Positions 47,899-55,838 of a stretch of 64,000 bases of DNA are shown here, piece after piece. This DNA is from a virus. The notes beneath the pieces are model-generated. The model searched no databases. It saw only the letters and a list, made by a program, of their open reading frames with translations, and was not told the origin of the DNA. Numbering within the stretch: the stretch's first letter is position 1; every line of letters begins with the position of its first letter. Location: positions 1 to 64,000 of the IMG/VR virus record IMGVR_UViG_3300013233_000109, one strand, 5' to 3'. A program made the position numbers and the translations under genes.

Positions 47899-49899
47899 AT
47901 GGCTAGAAAAAAGAAATATCTCAATAATTCGGATATGCTTAAAGAAATACATTTAAGTAAGATTTCATACTGTAAATTTGCCGATAAAGCAAATGATCAT
48001 CAAGAAGATTATATAGTAGAATCAGTAGAAGCAATTAATCAAACAGCGAATGTGCAAGTTTCAAAAGATGAAGCAGGTGAACCTATTATGGGCGATGTGC
48101 CGGTGATTGAGTTAGCTAGAGCTGCTAGAGCTAAGCGGTTAACTAAACTAGATATTCCTACACTAGTAGAGGATGTGTTAGATACTGATCTTGTTTTTCG
48201 TGTTATGACCACTGAACACATACCACTGGTTCCAAAGAAAAAAGCTAAAAAGAAACCAATCGTTAAGAAATCTGAAGTAGTAGCATTATTTGAGGATTTA
48301 ATGGATGAGGTGCCGCTAAAGGAAAATGAAGCTATAATTGACGACGAGGTGGTTGAGATGGTTCCTATGCGTTGTAAATTCCCACCGTTTTTCCACTATC
48401 GCATAGATGAGCAACAAAAACCTTATATTGTAGGGAAATCGCACTGGAAAGGTAACAGCATAGATGATGGGGAATTTTCTATGGAGCATGGGCAGACCAC
48501 CGGGAATCTTGCTATGATGTATATTAAATTATGCGAACGCTACGGCACTAGAAGTAACTGGCGCGGTTACTGCATTCCAGACAATGTCGAAGCACTAACA
48601 AAGAGAGGATGGTTATCCGAGAGCGACATTAATACAGATGATGAAATTTTATCGTACGATGACGGTAACATGCGGTGGAGTGCTATTAAATCTATTTTTA
48701 GAGATCATAATTACAACGGAATGATGCACAGTTTATCAAACATGCACATGGATTATCTTGCAACACCCGGTCACAAATTAGTAACCAATAGAGGTTTAGT
48801 GCCAATTGAATACGTTTTAGGGTCAGACCGTGTTATTTTAATGGGCGAAGCAGAGGAAACATCGTTTAGTCAGATTTATTCCGACGCATTTGTTGAATTA
48901 TTAGGATGGATTGTAACCGAAGGGACTTATCAATTGCCAAAAAAATCTATTCAAATTTACCAAAATGCTGGCCCTTACGCCGACAGAATTCGTAATTGTT
49001 TAATTAAATTAGATTATGGATTTAGCGAGGCACCGCACGGTAAAAGTGGTGTTAATATATGCTTCTCATTGAGAAGACCGGCTTCGGCAGAAATATTCAA
49101 AATATTGCCAGAAAAGAATTTAAACATGGACTTTATTACATCACTTACCCGTGACCAAAGATTTATACTAATCGATACTATGATTGACGGTGATGGGCAT
49201 CGCCTAAAAAATTATAAAGGATCGCCAAGTAGACGATATGATCAAAAATGCAGTACGCACATGGATTTATTTCAAGCGTTATGTTCGATTTCTGGCTACC
49301 GAACACACAACTACAAAAGACTTATGGAAAATTATAGTAAAACCGGGCACATTACTATGAATCGATTAACTTTTTTGTCTAAAAATAAAAATACTACAAA
49401 CGCAGGAAGTATTGACTTCAATGGTGGTTTAGTTAAAAACCGTGGTGTTAATATAAAAAATAAACATAATCACCCTAACAAACCTACTACTCCGTATCAA
49501 GGTACGGTTTGGTGTCCTGAGACTGAATATGGGTGCTTCTTAGCAAGACGCAATGGCAAGGTTTATTTAACCGGCAATACTTACAATGACGAAATGCAAG
49601 GACAAGCATTACTACAATTATCGCAAATTGGCTTGCAATTTAACGAATTAAAATCGCAGAATCCATTTGCATATTATACTGCCGCAGTGACGAATAGTTT
49701 TACCCGGGTGCTGAATATTGAGAAAAAGATGCAAATGATACGTGATGATATTTTAGAGGCAAATGGGCTATCGCCTAGCTGGACTAGACAATTTGAGAAT
49801 GATAAGACGGATACTAAGTATCTAGACGACCATGGTATCTTAAAGGAAGATGATTCGTGTGAGGCTGGTGACGTTAAGGTTATATACGAGGAGAAGTGA
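47899..49899 (+). CDS. gp55: Late-transcription sigma factor gp55, interrupted by an intein
   Basis: 666 aa precursor from ATG 47899 (AGGAG 10 bases upstream); removal of the 336-aa intein leaves about 330 aa. Extein part 1 (residues 1-224: MARKKKYLNNSDML, KFPPFFHYR, VGKSHWKG, LAMMYIKLCERYGTRSNWRGY) and part 2 (from residue 561: TYNDEMQGQALLQLSQIGL, NPFAYYTAAVTNSFTRVLN) together match the gp55-type sigma of marine T4-like phages, with the T4 gp55 pattern NF-x-GYT...EM...NPHAYITQA. The intein splits the conserved GY-T of sigma region 2, so the factor should be inactive until splicing. A charged Lys-rich linker lies near residues 135-150. gp55 directs RNA polymerase to TATAAATA late promoters, many of which are present here. 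Confidence 0.93.
   Translation: MARKKKYLNNSDMLKEIHLSKISYCKFADKANDHQEDYIVESVEAINQTANVQVSKDEAGEPIMGDVPVIELARAARAKRLTKLDIPTLVEDVLDTDLVFRVMTTEHIPLVPKKKAKKKPIVKKSEVVALFEDLMDEVPLKENEAIIDDEVVEMVPMRCKFPPFFHYRIDEQQKPYIVGKSHWKGNSIDDGEFSMEHGQTTGNLAMMYIKLCERYGTRSNWRGYCIPDNVEALTKRGWLSESDINTDDEILSYDDGNMRWSAIKSIFRDHNYNGMMHSLSNMHMDYLATPGHKLVTNRGLVPIEYVLGSDRVILMGEAEETSFSQIYSDAFVELLGWIVTEGTYQLPKKSIQIYQNAGPYADRIRNCLIKLDYGFSEAPHGKSGVNICFSLRRPASAEIFKILPEKNLNMDFITSLTRDQRFILIDTMIDGDGHRLKNYKGSPSRRYDQKCSTHMDLFQALCSISGYRTHNYKRLMENYSKTGHITMNRLTFLSKNKNTTNAGSIDFNGGLVKNRGVNIKNKHNHPNKPTTPYQGTVWCPETEYGCFLARRNGKVYLTGNTYNDEMQGQALLQLSQIGLQFNELKSQNPFAYYTAAVTNSFTRVLNIEKKMQMIRDDILEANGLSPSWTRQFENDKTDTKYLDDHGILKEDDSCEAGDVKVIYEEK
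48571..49578 (+). mobile_element. Intein with LAGLIDADG homing endonuclease inside gp55
   Basis: 336 residues, starting at Cys (TGC 48571) and ending at Asn (AAT 49576-49578), followed by Thr as first C-extein residue. Splicing blocks: A, CIPDNVEALTKRGW; B, DYLATPGHKLVTNRG with the TxxH motif; F, VWCPETEYGCFLARR; G, NGKVYLTGN. The residue before the last Asn is Gly instead of the usual His, which is known in functional inteins. Between B and F are two dodecapeptides of a LAGLIDADG endonuclease, LLGWIVTEG and LIDTMIDGDG, both with acidic catalytic residues, so homing may still be active. Removing it restores NWRGY-TYNDE, a continuous sigma motif, so the boundaries are well supported. Confidence 0.93.
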
Positions 49900-50771
49900 T
49901 GGTGAGGAGCGATTGTGTTCCTATTATATATCCGCCTGGGGCGTACGGGCATTATATATTTTGGATATTAAATAATTTTACAGAGCGCGGGAACGGAACT
50001 AATAAAACTGTACCATTTGACAAATACGGTGGGTCACACGGTCAAATTAAAAGCAAAACCTTTTGTAAAATAGAAGAGTTACAATTTAATAGCATGAAAA
50101 AACAAAGGTTTTTTCATGCTCATTGCGTGCAGCGGCAAGACATTCCAGTGCATGCTACACAATTTAATATTCTTAATAATTGGTTTAGTAAATGGATTAT
50201 TGTTGCAACAGATAAATGTATGTTAACAAGGTATAATAATCTGTTCGAAAAAGCAACAAACTGCGATATTGATGTATTTTCGTCGATTCTGCCAACTGTG
50301 ATGATAGATAGCACAATGTCAGTGTTTGAAGTCAGGGAAATGCTAAGTTATAAATTATTTTACCCGGTTCCTTGGATATCTAGCAACAACATACCTGGAT
50401 CTTTTGATTTAAAACCAGGCTATTTATTATATGATTTTGAAAATACATTAAATAAATTATGTGCTTATTTAGATACTACTATTTCAAGTGATGATATGCT
50501 GTTTTTGATTAAAACGCACAAAACATTCATGTCATTGCAGCAACATTTACATAAAGATGAAATAGTCGCTAAATTTTTAACAAATTTCAAAGAGGGTTTA
50601 GATGTGCCATTACCTGATAATTTAAGTATTATAGATGAGGCGTACATACAACATTATTTGCGAGATACATTACACTTAGAGATAAAATGCGATGGGCTAG
50701 ATGTATTTCCAAGCAGCACAACAAAATTAAGAGAGATAACATATCCAGCGGAGGATTTAATACGTGAGTAA
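49899..50771 (+). CDS. Hypothetical protein with a sulfotransferase-like N-terminus
   Basis: 290 aa from ATG 49899 (TGATG overlap with gp55, AGGAG 6 bases upstream). The N-terminus IIYPPGAYGHYIFWILNNF has a strand, a glycine loop and a helix as in sulfotransferase/P-loop proteins, but no full Walker A. It is similar in pattern to the 222-aa protein at 11559-12227. The remainder shows no recognised motif. It ends inside the GTG start of gp47. Function unknown. Confidence 0.72.
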   Translation: MVRSDCVPIIYPPGAYGHYIFWILNNFTERGNGTNKTVPFDKYGGSHGQIKSKTFCKIEELQFNSMKKQRFFHAHCVQRQDIPVHATQFNILNNWFSKWIIVATDKCMLTRYNNLFEKATNCDIDVFSSILPTVMIDSTMSVFEVREMLSYKLFYPVPWISSNNIPGSFDLKPGYLLYDFENTLNKLCAYLDTTISSDDMLFLIKTHKTFMSLQQHLHKDEIVAKFLTNFKEGLDVPLPDNLSIIDEAYIQHYLRDTLHLEIKCDGLDVFPSSTTKLREITYPAEDLIRE

Positions 50772-51777
50772 TTTATTTAAAAAAGCTATGGTTTTCACAG
50801 ACATGCATCTAGGTTTAAAAAACAATAGTGAACGGCATAATAAAGATTGTCTAGCATTTGCTACGTGGATGGTCGCGAAAGCTAAGGAGGAAGGTTGCGA
50901 AACTTGCTTGTTTTTGGGGGATTTTCACCACCATCGTGCTAGTATTAACTTACAAACATTAAACTACAGTCTTAAAGTATTAGAAATGTTAAGTAATAAT
51001 TTCAAGAATACTTATTTTATCCCGGGCAATCACGATCTATATTATAGAGATAAGCGTGATATACACGGGGTTGAGTGGGCAAAGCATTTACCTAATATTA
51101 CTATTGTAAATGATTGGTTTAAGGAAGGTGATGTTGCTATTGTGCCGTGGCTAGTCGGGGATGATTATAAAAAGCTTACTACTATTAAAGCAAAATATAT
51201 GTTTGGACATTTTGAACTGCCGCACTTTAAAATGAATGCGTTAGTAGAGATGCCGGATCACGGTACTGTGAAATCTGCCCAGATGGCTAACGTAGGACAC
51301 GTATTTAGCGGGCATTTCCACATGAGGCAGCAACGTGAGAATATTACTTACATCGGAAACTGTTTCCCTCATAATTTTAGTGACGCCGGTGATGACCAGC
51401 GTGGATGTATGATTTTAGAGTGGGACAAAGAACCTACGTTCTACAAGTGGGACGATCAGCCTCTTTATCAGAATATTAATTTAAGTGATTTAATCGACAA
51501 AGGTGAAGACATATTAAAACCTAATATGTCAGTCAGAGTGCAGCTGGATATTGATGTAAGTTACGAAGAGGCTAATTTTATCAAAGAGACATTTAATGAT
51601 AAATTCGGATTAAGAGAGATTAGTTTACAAGCGATTAATCAGAATGAATTTGAGGATGATAACAACGAATCTATTTCATTTAATAGTGTAGATACTATCA
51701 TTAGCGAGCAGATTACTGCTATAGACAGTGATATGTATAAGCCGGCATTATTAATGGATATATACAATAATTTATAG
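50764..51777 (+). CDS. gp47: Recombination nuclease subunit gp47 (SbcD/Mre11-like)
   Basis: 337 aa, the T4 gp47 size (339). Calcineurin-like phosphoesterase motifs: FTDMHLG (11-17), GDFHHH (52-57), PGNHD (87-91) and SGHFH near 183, which bind two Mn ions. With gp46 it resects double-strand ends for recombination-dependent replication and host DNA degradation. It starts at GTG 50764, overlapping the previous gene by 8 bases, and is followed by gp46 after 64 bases. Confidence 0.96.
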   Translation: MSNLFKKAMVFTDMHLGLKNNSERHNKDCLAFATWMVAKAKEEGCETCLFLGDFHHHRASINLQTLNYSLKVLEMLSNNFKNTYFIPGNHDLYYRDKRDIHGVEWAKHLPNITIVNDWFKEGDVAIVPWLVGDDYKKLTTIKAKYMFGHFELPHFKMNALVEMPDHGTVKSAQMANVGHVFSGHFHMRQQRENITYIGNCFPHNFSDAGDDQRGCMILEWDKEPTFYKWDDQPLYQNINLSDLIDKGEDILKPNMSVRVQLDIDVSYEEANFIKETFNDKFGLREISLQAINQNEFEDDNNESISFNSVDTIISEQITAIDSDMYKPALLMDIYNNL

Positions 51778-51841
51778 TTCAAAACATTAGGAAAACTTTA
51801 AAATTGGTAGTATAATTAATGTTTAACAATAAGGAATTTCA

Positions 51842-53752
51842 ATGATTAAGATACGTAATCTCACCTGCAAGAACTTTATGTCCGTAGGTAACGCTAGTCA
51901 AGCTGTGAATTTCGACAGAAGCGATTTAACCCTTGTGCTGGGGGAGAATTTAGATCTCGGTGCGAATGGTTCTAAAAATGGTACGGGAAAAACTTCTCTG
52001 ATTAACGCACTAAGTTATGCTTTTTACGGTGAGGCGCTTACTAAGATACGTGTTAATAATCTCATTAACAAGACTAACGAAAAGAATATGCTTGTTAGTG
52101 TTGAATTTGATATCAATAATGATGAGTACAGAATCGAACGTGGACGCAAACCTAATTTATTAAAGTTTTACAAAAATAACCAAGACTTAGATGATGCACA
52201 GGATGATGCGCAAGGTGATAGTAGAGAAACACAAAAGGAAATTGAAAAATTACTAAATATAAGTCACGATATGTTCAAGCATACTATCGCGCTAAACACA
52301 TACACCGAGCCCTTTTTATCTATGAAGGCGAATGATCAAAAGAATATCATTGAGCAATTATTAGGTATTACCGTTTTAACAGAAAAAGCAGAATTATTAA
52401 AAGATGTTACCAAATTATCTAAAGAAGGAATTAAAGAGGAAGAATTTCGAATATCGGGACTTATTAAAGCCAACGAGCACATTGAAGAGCAAATATCAAA
52501 TCTGGAACGACGTCAGCGTATATGGCTTAAACAAAACACTTCCGACCAAGCAGATATAACGTCTGCTATTAGCGCGCTCACTGGCGTTGATATTAATCTA
52601 GAAATTGCTGCACATACAGCTAACGCAGAAGCTATTATTAATGCTGATAAAATTAATACTGCTGAGAAATTTGATATCGATAAATGTAATGCTGAATTTG
52701 CTTTACAACAAGATCAAGAGAAAGCTGAATTAACTAAACATACGTTAGCAGTTAACGAATGTAATAAATGGATTGACCGTATAGAACGCGATAATAAAAC
52801 ACTAGCACGTAATGTAACCGGCTTACAAAAGGATATTGATTTAATTAAAGATCATAAATGTCACGCTTGTGGGCAGGATTTGCACGATGCTAAGCAAGAA
52901 GAAAACATAGCGTTCAAGGAAAATGAATTACAGAAGATTGCGTTACAATTACTTACTAATCAAGAACAAGAGATGGAACATAAGCAAACACTAGCAGATT
53001 TAGGTGAGGCTCCGCTTGCTATTCCGGACGTGAACGATACTAGAGATTATGCGCCAGTTTTACCTAAAGTTATAGAAACTTTTTATAAAACGGTAAATGA
53101 GGCACATGAGCATAAATCCTCGCTCGCTACGCTCACAGCACAATTAGCTACGGTGAAGGCAGCGGTGGATCCGTACAGTGACCAGATTACAGAAATGGCC
53201 GAATCTGCTTTACAGGATGTAGATTATACTGAGATGAATCGTTTAACTGAATTAAACGCACATCAGACATTTTTGCTTAAACTTTTAACTAGCAAAGATA
53301 GCTTTATTCGTAAAAAGATTATTGAACAGAATTTAAATTATCTCAATGGGCGATTAACACATTATCTTAGCGAAATTGGGTTACCGCATACTGTAAAATT
53401 CTTATCGGATTTGTCCGTGGAGATTACAGACCTCGGTAGAGAATTGGATTTTGACAATCTAAGCAGGGGCGAGCGTACTAGACTTATTTTATCACTATCG
53501 TGGTCATTCAGAGATGTACTCGAAAGTATGTACAGTCATATTAATTTGATGTTCGTAGACGAATTAGTAGATAATGGTCTAGATACCACTGGCGTGGAAG
53601 CTGCCATTAAGATTTTAAAGGGCATGGCGAGAGAACGTAATAAATCTGTATGGCTAGTGTCGCATAGAGAAGAATTAATAAGTCGTGTTAATAACACGAT
53701 GAAAGTTATTAAAAGTAATGGCTTTACTAGCTATGAAGGGTTAAACGAATGA
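51842..53752 (+). CDS. gp46: Recombination nuclease ATPase gp46 (SbcC/Rad50-like)
   Basis: 636 aa (T4 gp46: 560). Walker A at 43-51 (GSKNGTGKT), long coiled coils, zinc hook CHAC near 339-342, ABC signature LSRGERTRL near 540 and Walker B LMFVDE near 568. It clamps DNA and powers the gp47 nuclease. A TATAAT-like element lies about 30 bases before the AAGGAA ribosome site, but without a good -35 box. The gene ends against the stop of the converging endonuclease gene with no terminator seen. Confidence 0.96.
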   Translation: MIKIRNLTCKNFMSVGNASQAVNFDRSDLTLVLGENLDLGANGSKNGTGKTSLINALSYAFYGEALTKIRVNNLINKTNEKNMLVSVEFDINNDEYRIERGRKPNLLKFYKNNQDLDDAQDDAQGDSRETQKEIEKLLNISHDMFKHTIALNTYTEPFLSMKANDQKNIIEQLLGITVLTEKAELLKDVTKLSKEGIKEEEFRISGLIKANEHIEEQISNLERRQRIWLKQNTSDQADITSAISALTGVDINLEIAAHTANAEAIINADKINTAEKFDIDKCNAEFALQQDQEKAELTKHTLAVNECNKWIDRIERDNKTLARNVTGLQKDIDLIKDHKCHACGQDLHDAKQEENIAFKENELQKIALQLLTNQEQEMEHKQTLADLGEAPLAIPDVNDTRDYAPVLPKVIETFYKTVNEAHEHKSSLATLTAQLATVKAAVDPYSDQITEMAESALQDVDYTEMNRLTELNAHQTFLLKLLTSKDSFIRKKIIEQNLNYLNGRLTHYLSEIGLPHTVKFLSDLSVEITDLGRELDFDNLSRGERTRLILSLSWSFRDVLESMYSHINLMFVDELVDNGLDTTGVEAAIKILKGMARERNKSVWLVSHREELISRVNNTMKVIKSNGFTSYEGLNE

Positions 53753-54283
53753 TTACTTATAGTAGATATCTATAACATTAAACTCAGTGTATAGCTTATC
53801 TAATAATTTTGTTAATTTTTGAGATTTTGGATACACTGGTACTTTCTTCTTGGGATACTTTACTTTAAATAATTTAATCATTTTATTAAACGTTGATTTT
53901 TTTATTTTTGGCTTCTTTGGAACTTCGCTCGGGTGAATAAAATAATCACCGTCCTCTGTATACGCACCGGCTTCTAGGTAATCTGCTAAATTACGCAAAT
54001 AGGTTGGCAAATCTGTTGGGTGTTTTGAAGTATCGGCACTATAATAACGTTTCCAATTGTTAGTGATCTTCCCTTCCATTGCATTTGCCCTGAATTCAAT
54101 GGCGTTGCGTATAGTTCCTTTATCAGTGGCATACGGTTCCGATTTTAGTTTATGTATATGATCTAGTGCCATTTTTTCTACCGGGACAGGAATTCCAAGC
54201 AAGGGGCAGATGCCGTTATTTTCCTTGTGAAGTTTTTCTTTAAGAATTTTAATATCCTTTTGTTTAAGCTCTTTAAATGCCAT
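53753..54283 (-). CDS. gp49: Endonuclease VII-like protein (gp49-type)
   Basis: 176 aa. The HNH-type centre is seen in NNGICPLLGIPV, then ALDHIHK, and GTIRNAIEFRANAMEGKITNNW, which aligns with T4 endonuclease VII (DHDH and RGLLCNLCNAAEGQ). Three of the four zinc cysteines of T4 are replaced; cyanophage versions show similar losses. Endonuclease VII cuts Holliday junctions and branched DNA during packaging. A late promoter lies 5 bases before the ATG. The C-terminal half is Lys-rich and differs from T4. Confidence 0.8.
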   Translation of the reverse strand: MAFKELKQKDIKILKEKLHKENNGICPLLGIPVPVEKMALDHIHKLKSEPYATDKGTIRNAIEFRANAMEGKITNNWKRYYSADTSKHPTDLPTYLRNLADYLEAGAYTEDGDYFIHPSEVPKKPKIKKSTFNKMIKLFKVKYPKKKVPVYPKSQKLTKLLDKLYTEFNVIDIYYK

Positions 54284-54288
54284 AGTAG

Positions 54289-54296
54289 TATTTATA
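54289..54296 (-). promoter_or_regulatory. Late promoter with 5-nt spacing to the ATG
   Basis: A perfect TATAAATA on the - strand, 5 bases before ATG 54283, so the T4-style +1 would be the A of the start codon. No Shine-Dalgarno sequence lies between. Confidence 0.75.
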
Positions 54297-54322
54297 TGGT
54301 GTTAAATAAGTAGCAATAATAC

Positions 54323-54351
54323 TTGACAGATGAGTTATTATCTACTATAAT
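54323..54351 (+). promoter_or_regulatory. Perfect consensus sigma70 promoter before the non-coding region
   Basis: TTGACA (54323-54328), exactly 17 bases, TATAAT (54346-54351). Both boxes match the consensus at every base, the best promoter in the window, and it is not followed by any credible gene for about 0.9 kb. The predicted start is near 54358. Confidence 0.92.
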
Positions 54352-54357
54352 ATATGT

Positions 54358-55237
54358 ATATTAAGAAAAAATAGTTATCGAGATTTACGTGATAACTACT
54401 ATTACAAAACAAACATAAGCATGGCAGTACGCGGTTGATTTCTGCCAATCAAGACACTCACTGTAACACGGGGTTTCCGCTGATTAATCGAGTTTTTGTT
54501 GCTCGCTTTAACACACTACCCGAAAGGGCGCCATTAAAATTAAGACCTGAATGTGCATTGTAGCAGTCAGACAATCTTTGCTTTGTGTTATCGGAATGGT
54601 TATTTCTTAGAAATAAGAAGTATTTTAGTGAGTGGGACGTCAAGACGCCATCTAATTTATTAGATACAGTTACCCCACAATGCATTATCATTAGCTTGGG
54701 TATATAAGCTGATAATGTATACGTTGTAGATTAAATTCTAGATTCACATGTAATGGAGAGAACGTTAACCTGCTCCCCTCTAGCGATAGAGTTATGCTAT
54801 ATACCCTGTGGCTAAATCTTTAAAGAACTTTTCTTTTGATTTCGTATCATTTAGTAGTTTGATTCTGTGGCTTTAAAATCTTTTAAAATTGCTTTAAAAA
54901 ATGAAGTTCTCATTTAACTCTCAGTTCAGGTCTGCCTACTATTCACTACGTTCATAGCAGTCATTGATTCATCTCATCTGAGCTGAGAATCATCGATTTA
55001 CTTCTTTATTTCTTTTAGCTGATATATAAGCAAAAACATATACATCTCTCATATAACAGTCAAAATATATTACAATATCTAAATTAATTAATTCTGAAAG
55101 AATGCTGTACGAGTTAATGAAATTAACGATGTATTCATTCTATACGAGCACAGCGAAGTATAGACATGAAAGAGAATTGCTGCCACAGTATATCATTAAA
55201 CTCTAGTAATGACTAAAGCATCAAGAATATTATTAAC
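54358..55237 (+). ncRNA. Candidate giant structured non-coding RNA
   Basis: The 981 bases between 54284 and 55264 contain no convincing ORF but many hairpins, read on the + strand behind the perfect promoter. Examples: TAGTTATC/GATAACTA (54372-54398); a CCC-GAAA-GGG tetraloop hairpin (54519-54528); TTATTTC/GAAATAA (54600-54616); ATCTAA/TTAGAT (54650-54665); a 10-12 bp stem with a bulge at 54680-54720; AGAACTT/AAGTTCT (54824-54910, long range); an 11-bp stem TCTCAGTTCAG/CTGAGCTGAGA (54919-54988) enclosing further pairs; GTTAAT-GAA-ATTAAC (55113-55127) flanked by GA/GA mismatches and outer pairs; CTATAC/GTATAG (55140-55163). Size, phage context and ornate structure recall GOLLD or ROOL RNAs; membership in either is inference. 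The 3' end is uncertain. Confidence 0.65.
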
Positions 55238-55251
55238 CTGTGTTTAAACAC

Positions 55252-55259
55252 CATAAATA
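55252..55259 (+). promoter_or_regulatory. Late promoter with 5-nt spacing to the ATG
   Basis: CATAAATA exactly 5 bases before ATG 55265. It is preceded by the 12-base palindrome GTGTTTAAACAC (55240-55251), which could be the end of the non-coding RNA or a protein site. Confidence 0.7.
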
Positions 55260-55264
55260 CAAGT

Positions 55265-55561
55265 ATGAATATAAATGACTTAAAAGGCTCGAGCGATATC
55301 TATTATTTAGGTAGGGCAATGTGGAAAAAACAAGAAAGTGCTACATGGCAAAAGAAAGTTAAAAAATTAGCTAAGACTACTAAAACTCACTGGTCTGGAA
55401 ACGCAAGCAATGCCGATGCGTTCAGTGTTTCAAAATCATATAAATTATTCAATGAAAGCACTAACAAAGTAGTAGCAACCATAACAGAATCTGAATTAAA
55501 AATGCTAAAACACGCTAGTGTAAAAATACGCTCGGAACGTGACGGGATCTTAGACTGGTAG
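55265..55561 (+). CDS. Small basic hypothetical protein, 98 aa
   Basis: A Lys-rich protein without a recognised family; residues 20-45 are strongly basic (KKVKKLAKTTKTHW). A late promoter 5 bases before the ATG and no ribosome site suggest a leaderless late mRNA. It stands alone between the non-coding RNA and the converging gp51-like gene, so it is probably monocistronic. DNA or RNA binding is possible from its charge (inference). Confidence 0.72.
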   Translation: MNINDLKGSSDIYYLGRAMWKKQESATWQKKVKKLAKTTKTHWSGNASNADAFSVSKSYKLFNESTNKVVATITESELKMLKHASVKIRSERDGILDW

Positions 55562-55573
55562 CTAAATACCGAC

Positions 55574-55605
55574 CTACCACAAAATACATCATTTTTGTAA
55601 GGTAG
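55574..55605. terminator. Hairpin between converging genes, possible terminator
   Basis: CTACC-ACAAAA (55574-55584) pairs with TTTTGT and GGTAG (55593-55605), with a 2-base bulge. It lies between two converging genes 53 bases apart. There is no strong U run on either strand, so it is only a possible bidirectional terminator. Confidence 0.4.
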
Positions 55606-55614
55606 TGATATTTC

Positions 55615-55833
55615 TCAAAAGTACGGAAGCCCACTCTTTTCTGTCGTTTTCATATTCTCTTTAGATAGTTTAGCGATCATATCGCGTTCTGCTGCAGATA
55701 AATTCAAACAATCGTTGTATTGAATACCACCACGCATAGCCCAGGTTAGGCTCATAGCGTTCTCTTTAATGATATTACATTCCTTTTCTAAGTCATCAAC
55801 ATAAGCGGAAATAGCCTCGGCATCGAGGGCCAA
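55615..55833 (-). CDS. Small baseplate-hub assembly protein, gp51-like
   Basis: 72 aa, TTG start at 55833, 5 bases after the gp26 stop. The sequence ends in AAERDMIAKLSKENMKTTEK followed by SGLPYF; this ending and the MRGGIQYNDCLNLS motif match small cyanophage proteins placed after gp26 and sometimes named gp51. They act as chaperones in hub assembly, like the gpT-type partners of tape measure proteins. The gp51 name is uncertain because T4 gp51 is much longer. Confidence 0.7.
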   Translation of the reverse strand: MALDAEAISAYVDDLEKECNIIKENAMSLTWAMRGGIQYNDCLNLSAAERDMIAKLSKENMKTTEKSGLPYF

Positions 55834-55838
55834 TAACT

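Noticed and set aside
51800-51841. Promoter directly before gp46
   Set aside because: A TATAAT-like element is present but no -35 box or late consensus; the operon promoter before gp55 is sufficient.
54458-54691. 77-aa ORF on the - strand inside the non-coding region
   Set aside because: No ribosome site, no family resemblance, and it crosses several strong hairpins of the candidate RNA; it reads against the perfect promoter.
54901-54990. Possible tRNA in the structured region (GTTCA-like loops)
   Set aside because: No acceptor stem, anticodon arm or T-arm consensus could be assembled; the stems fit one long hairpin instead.
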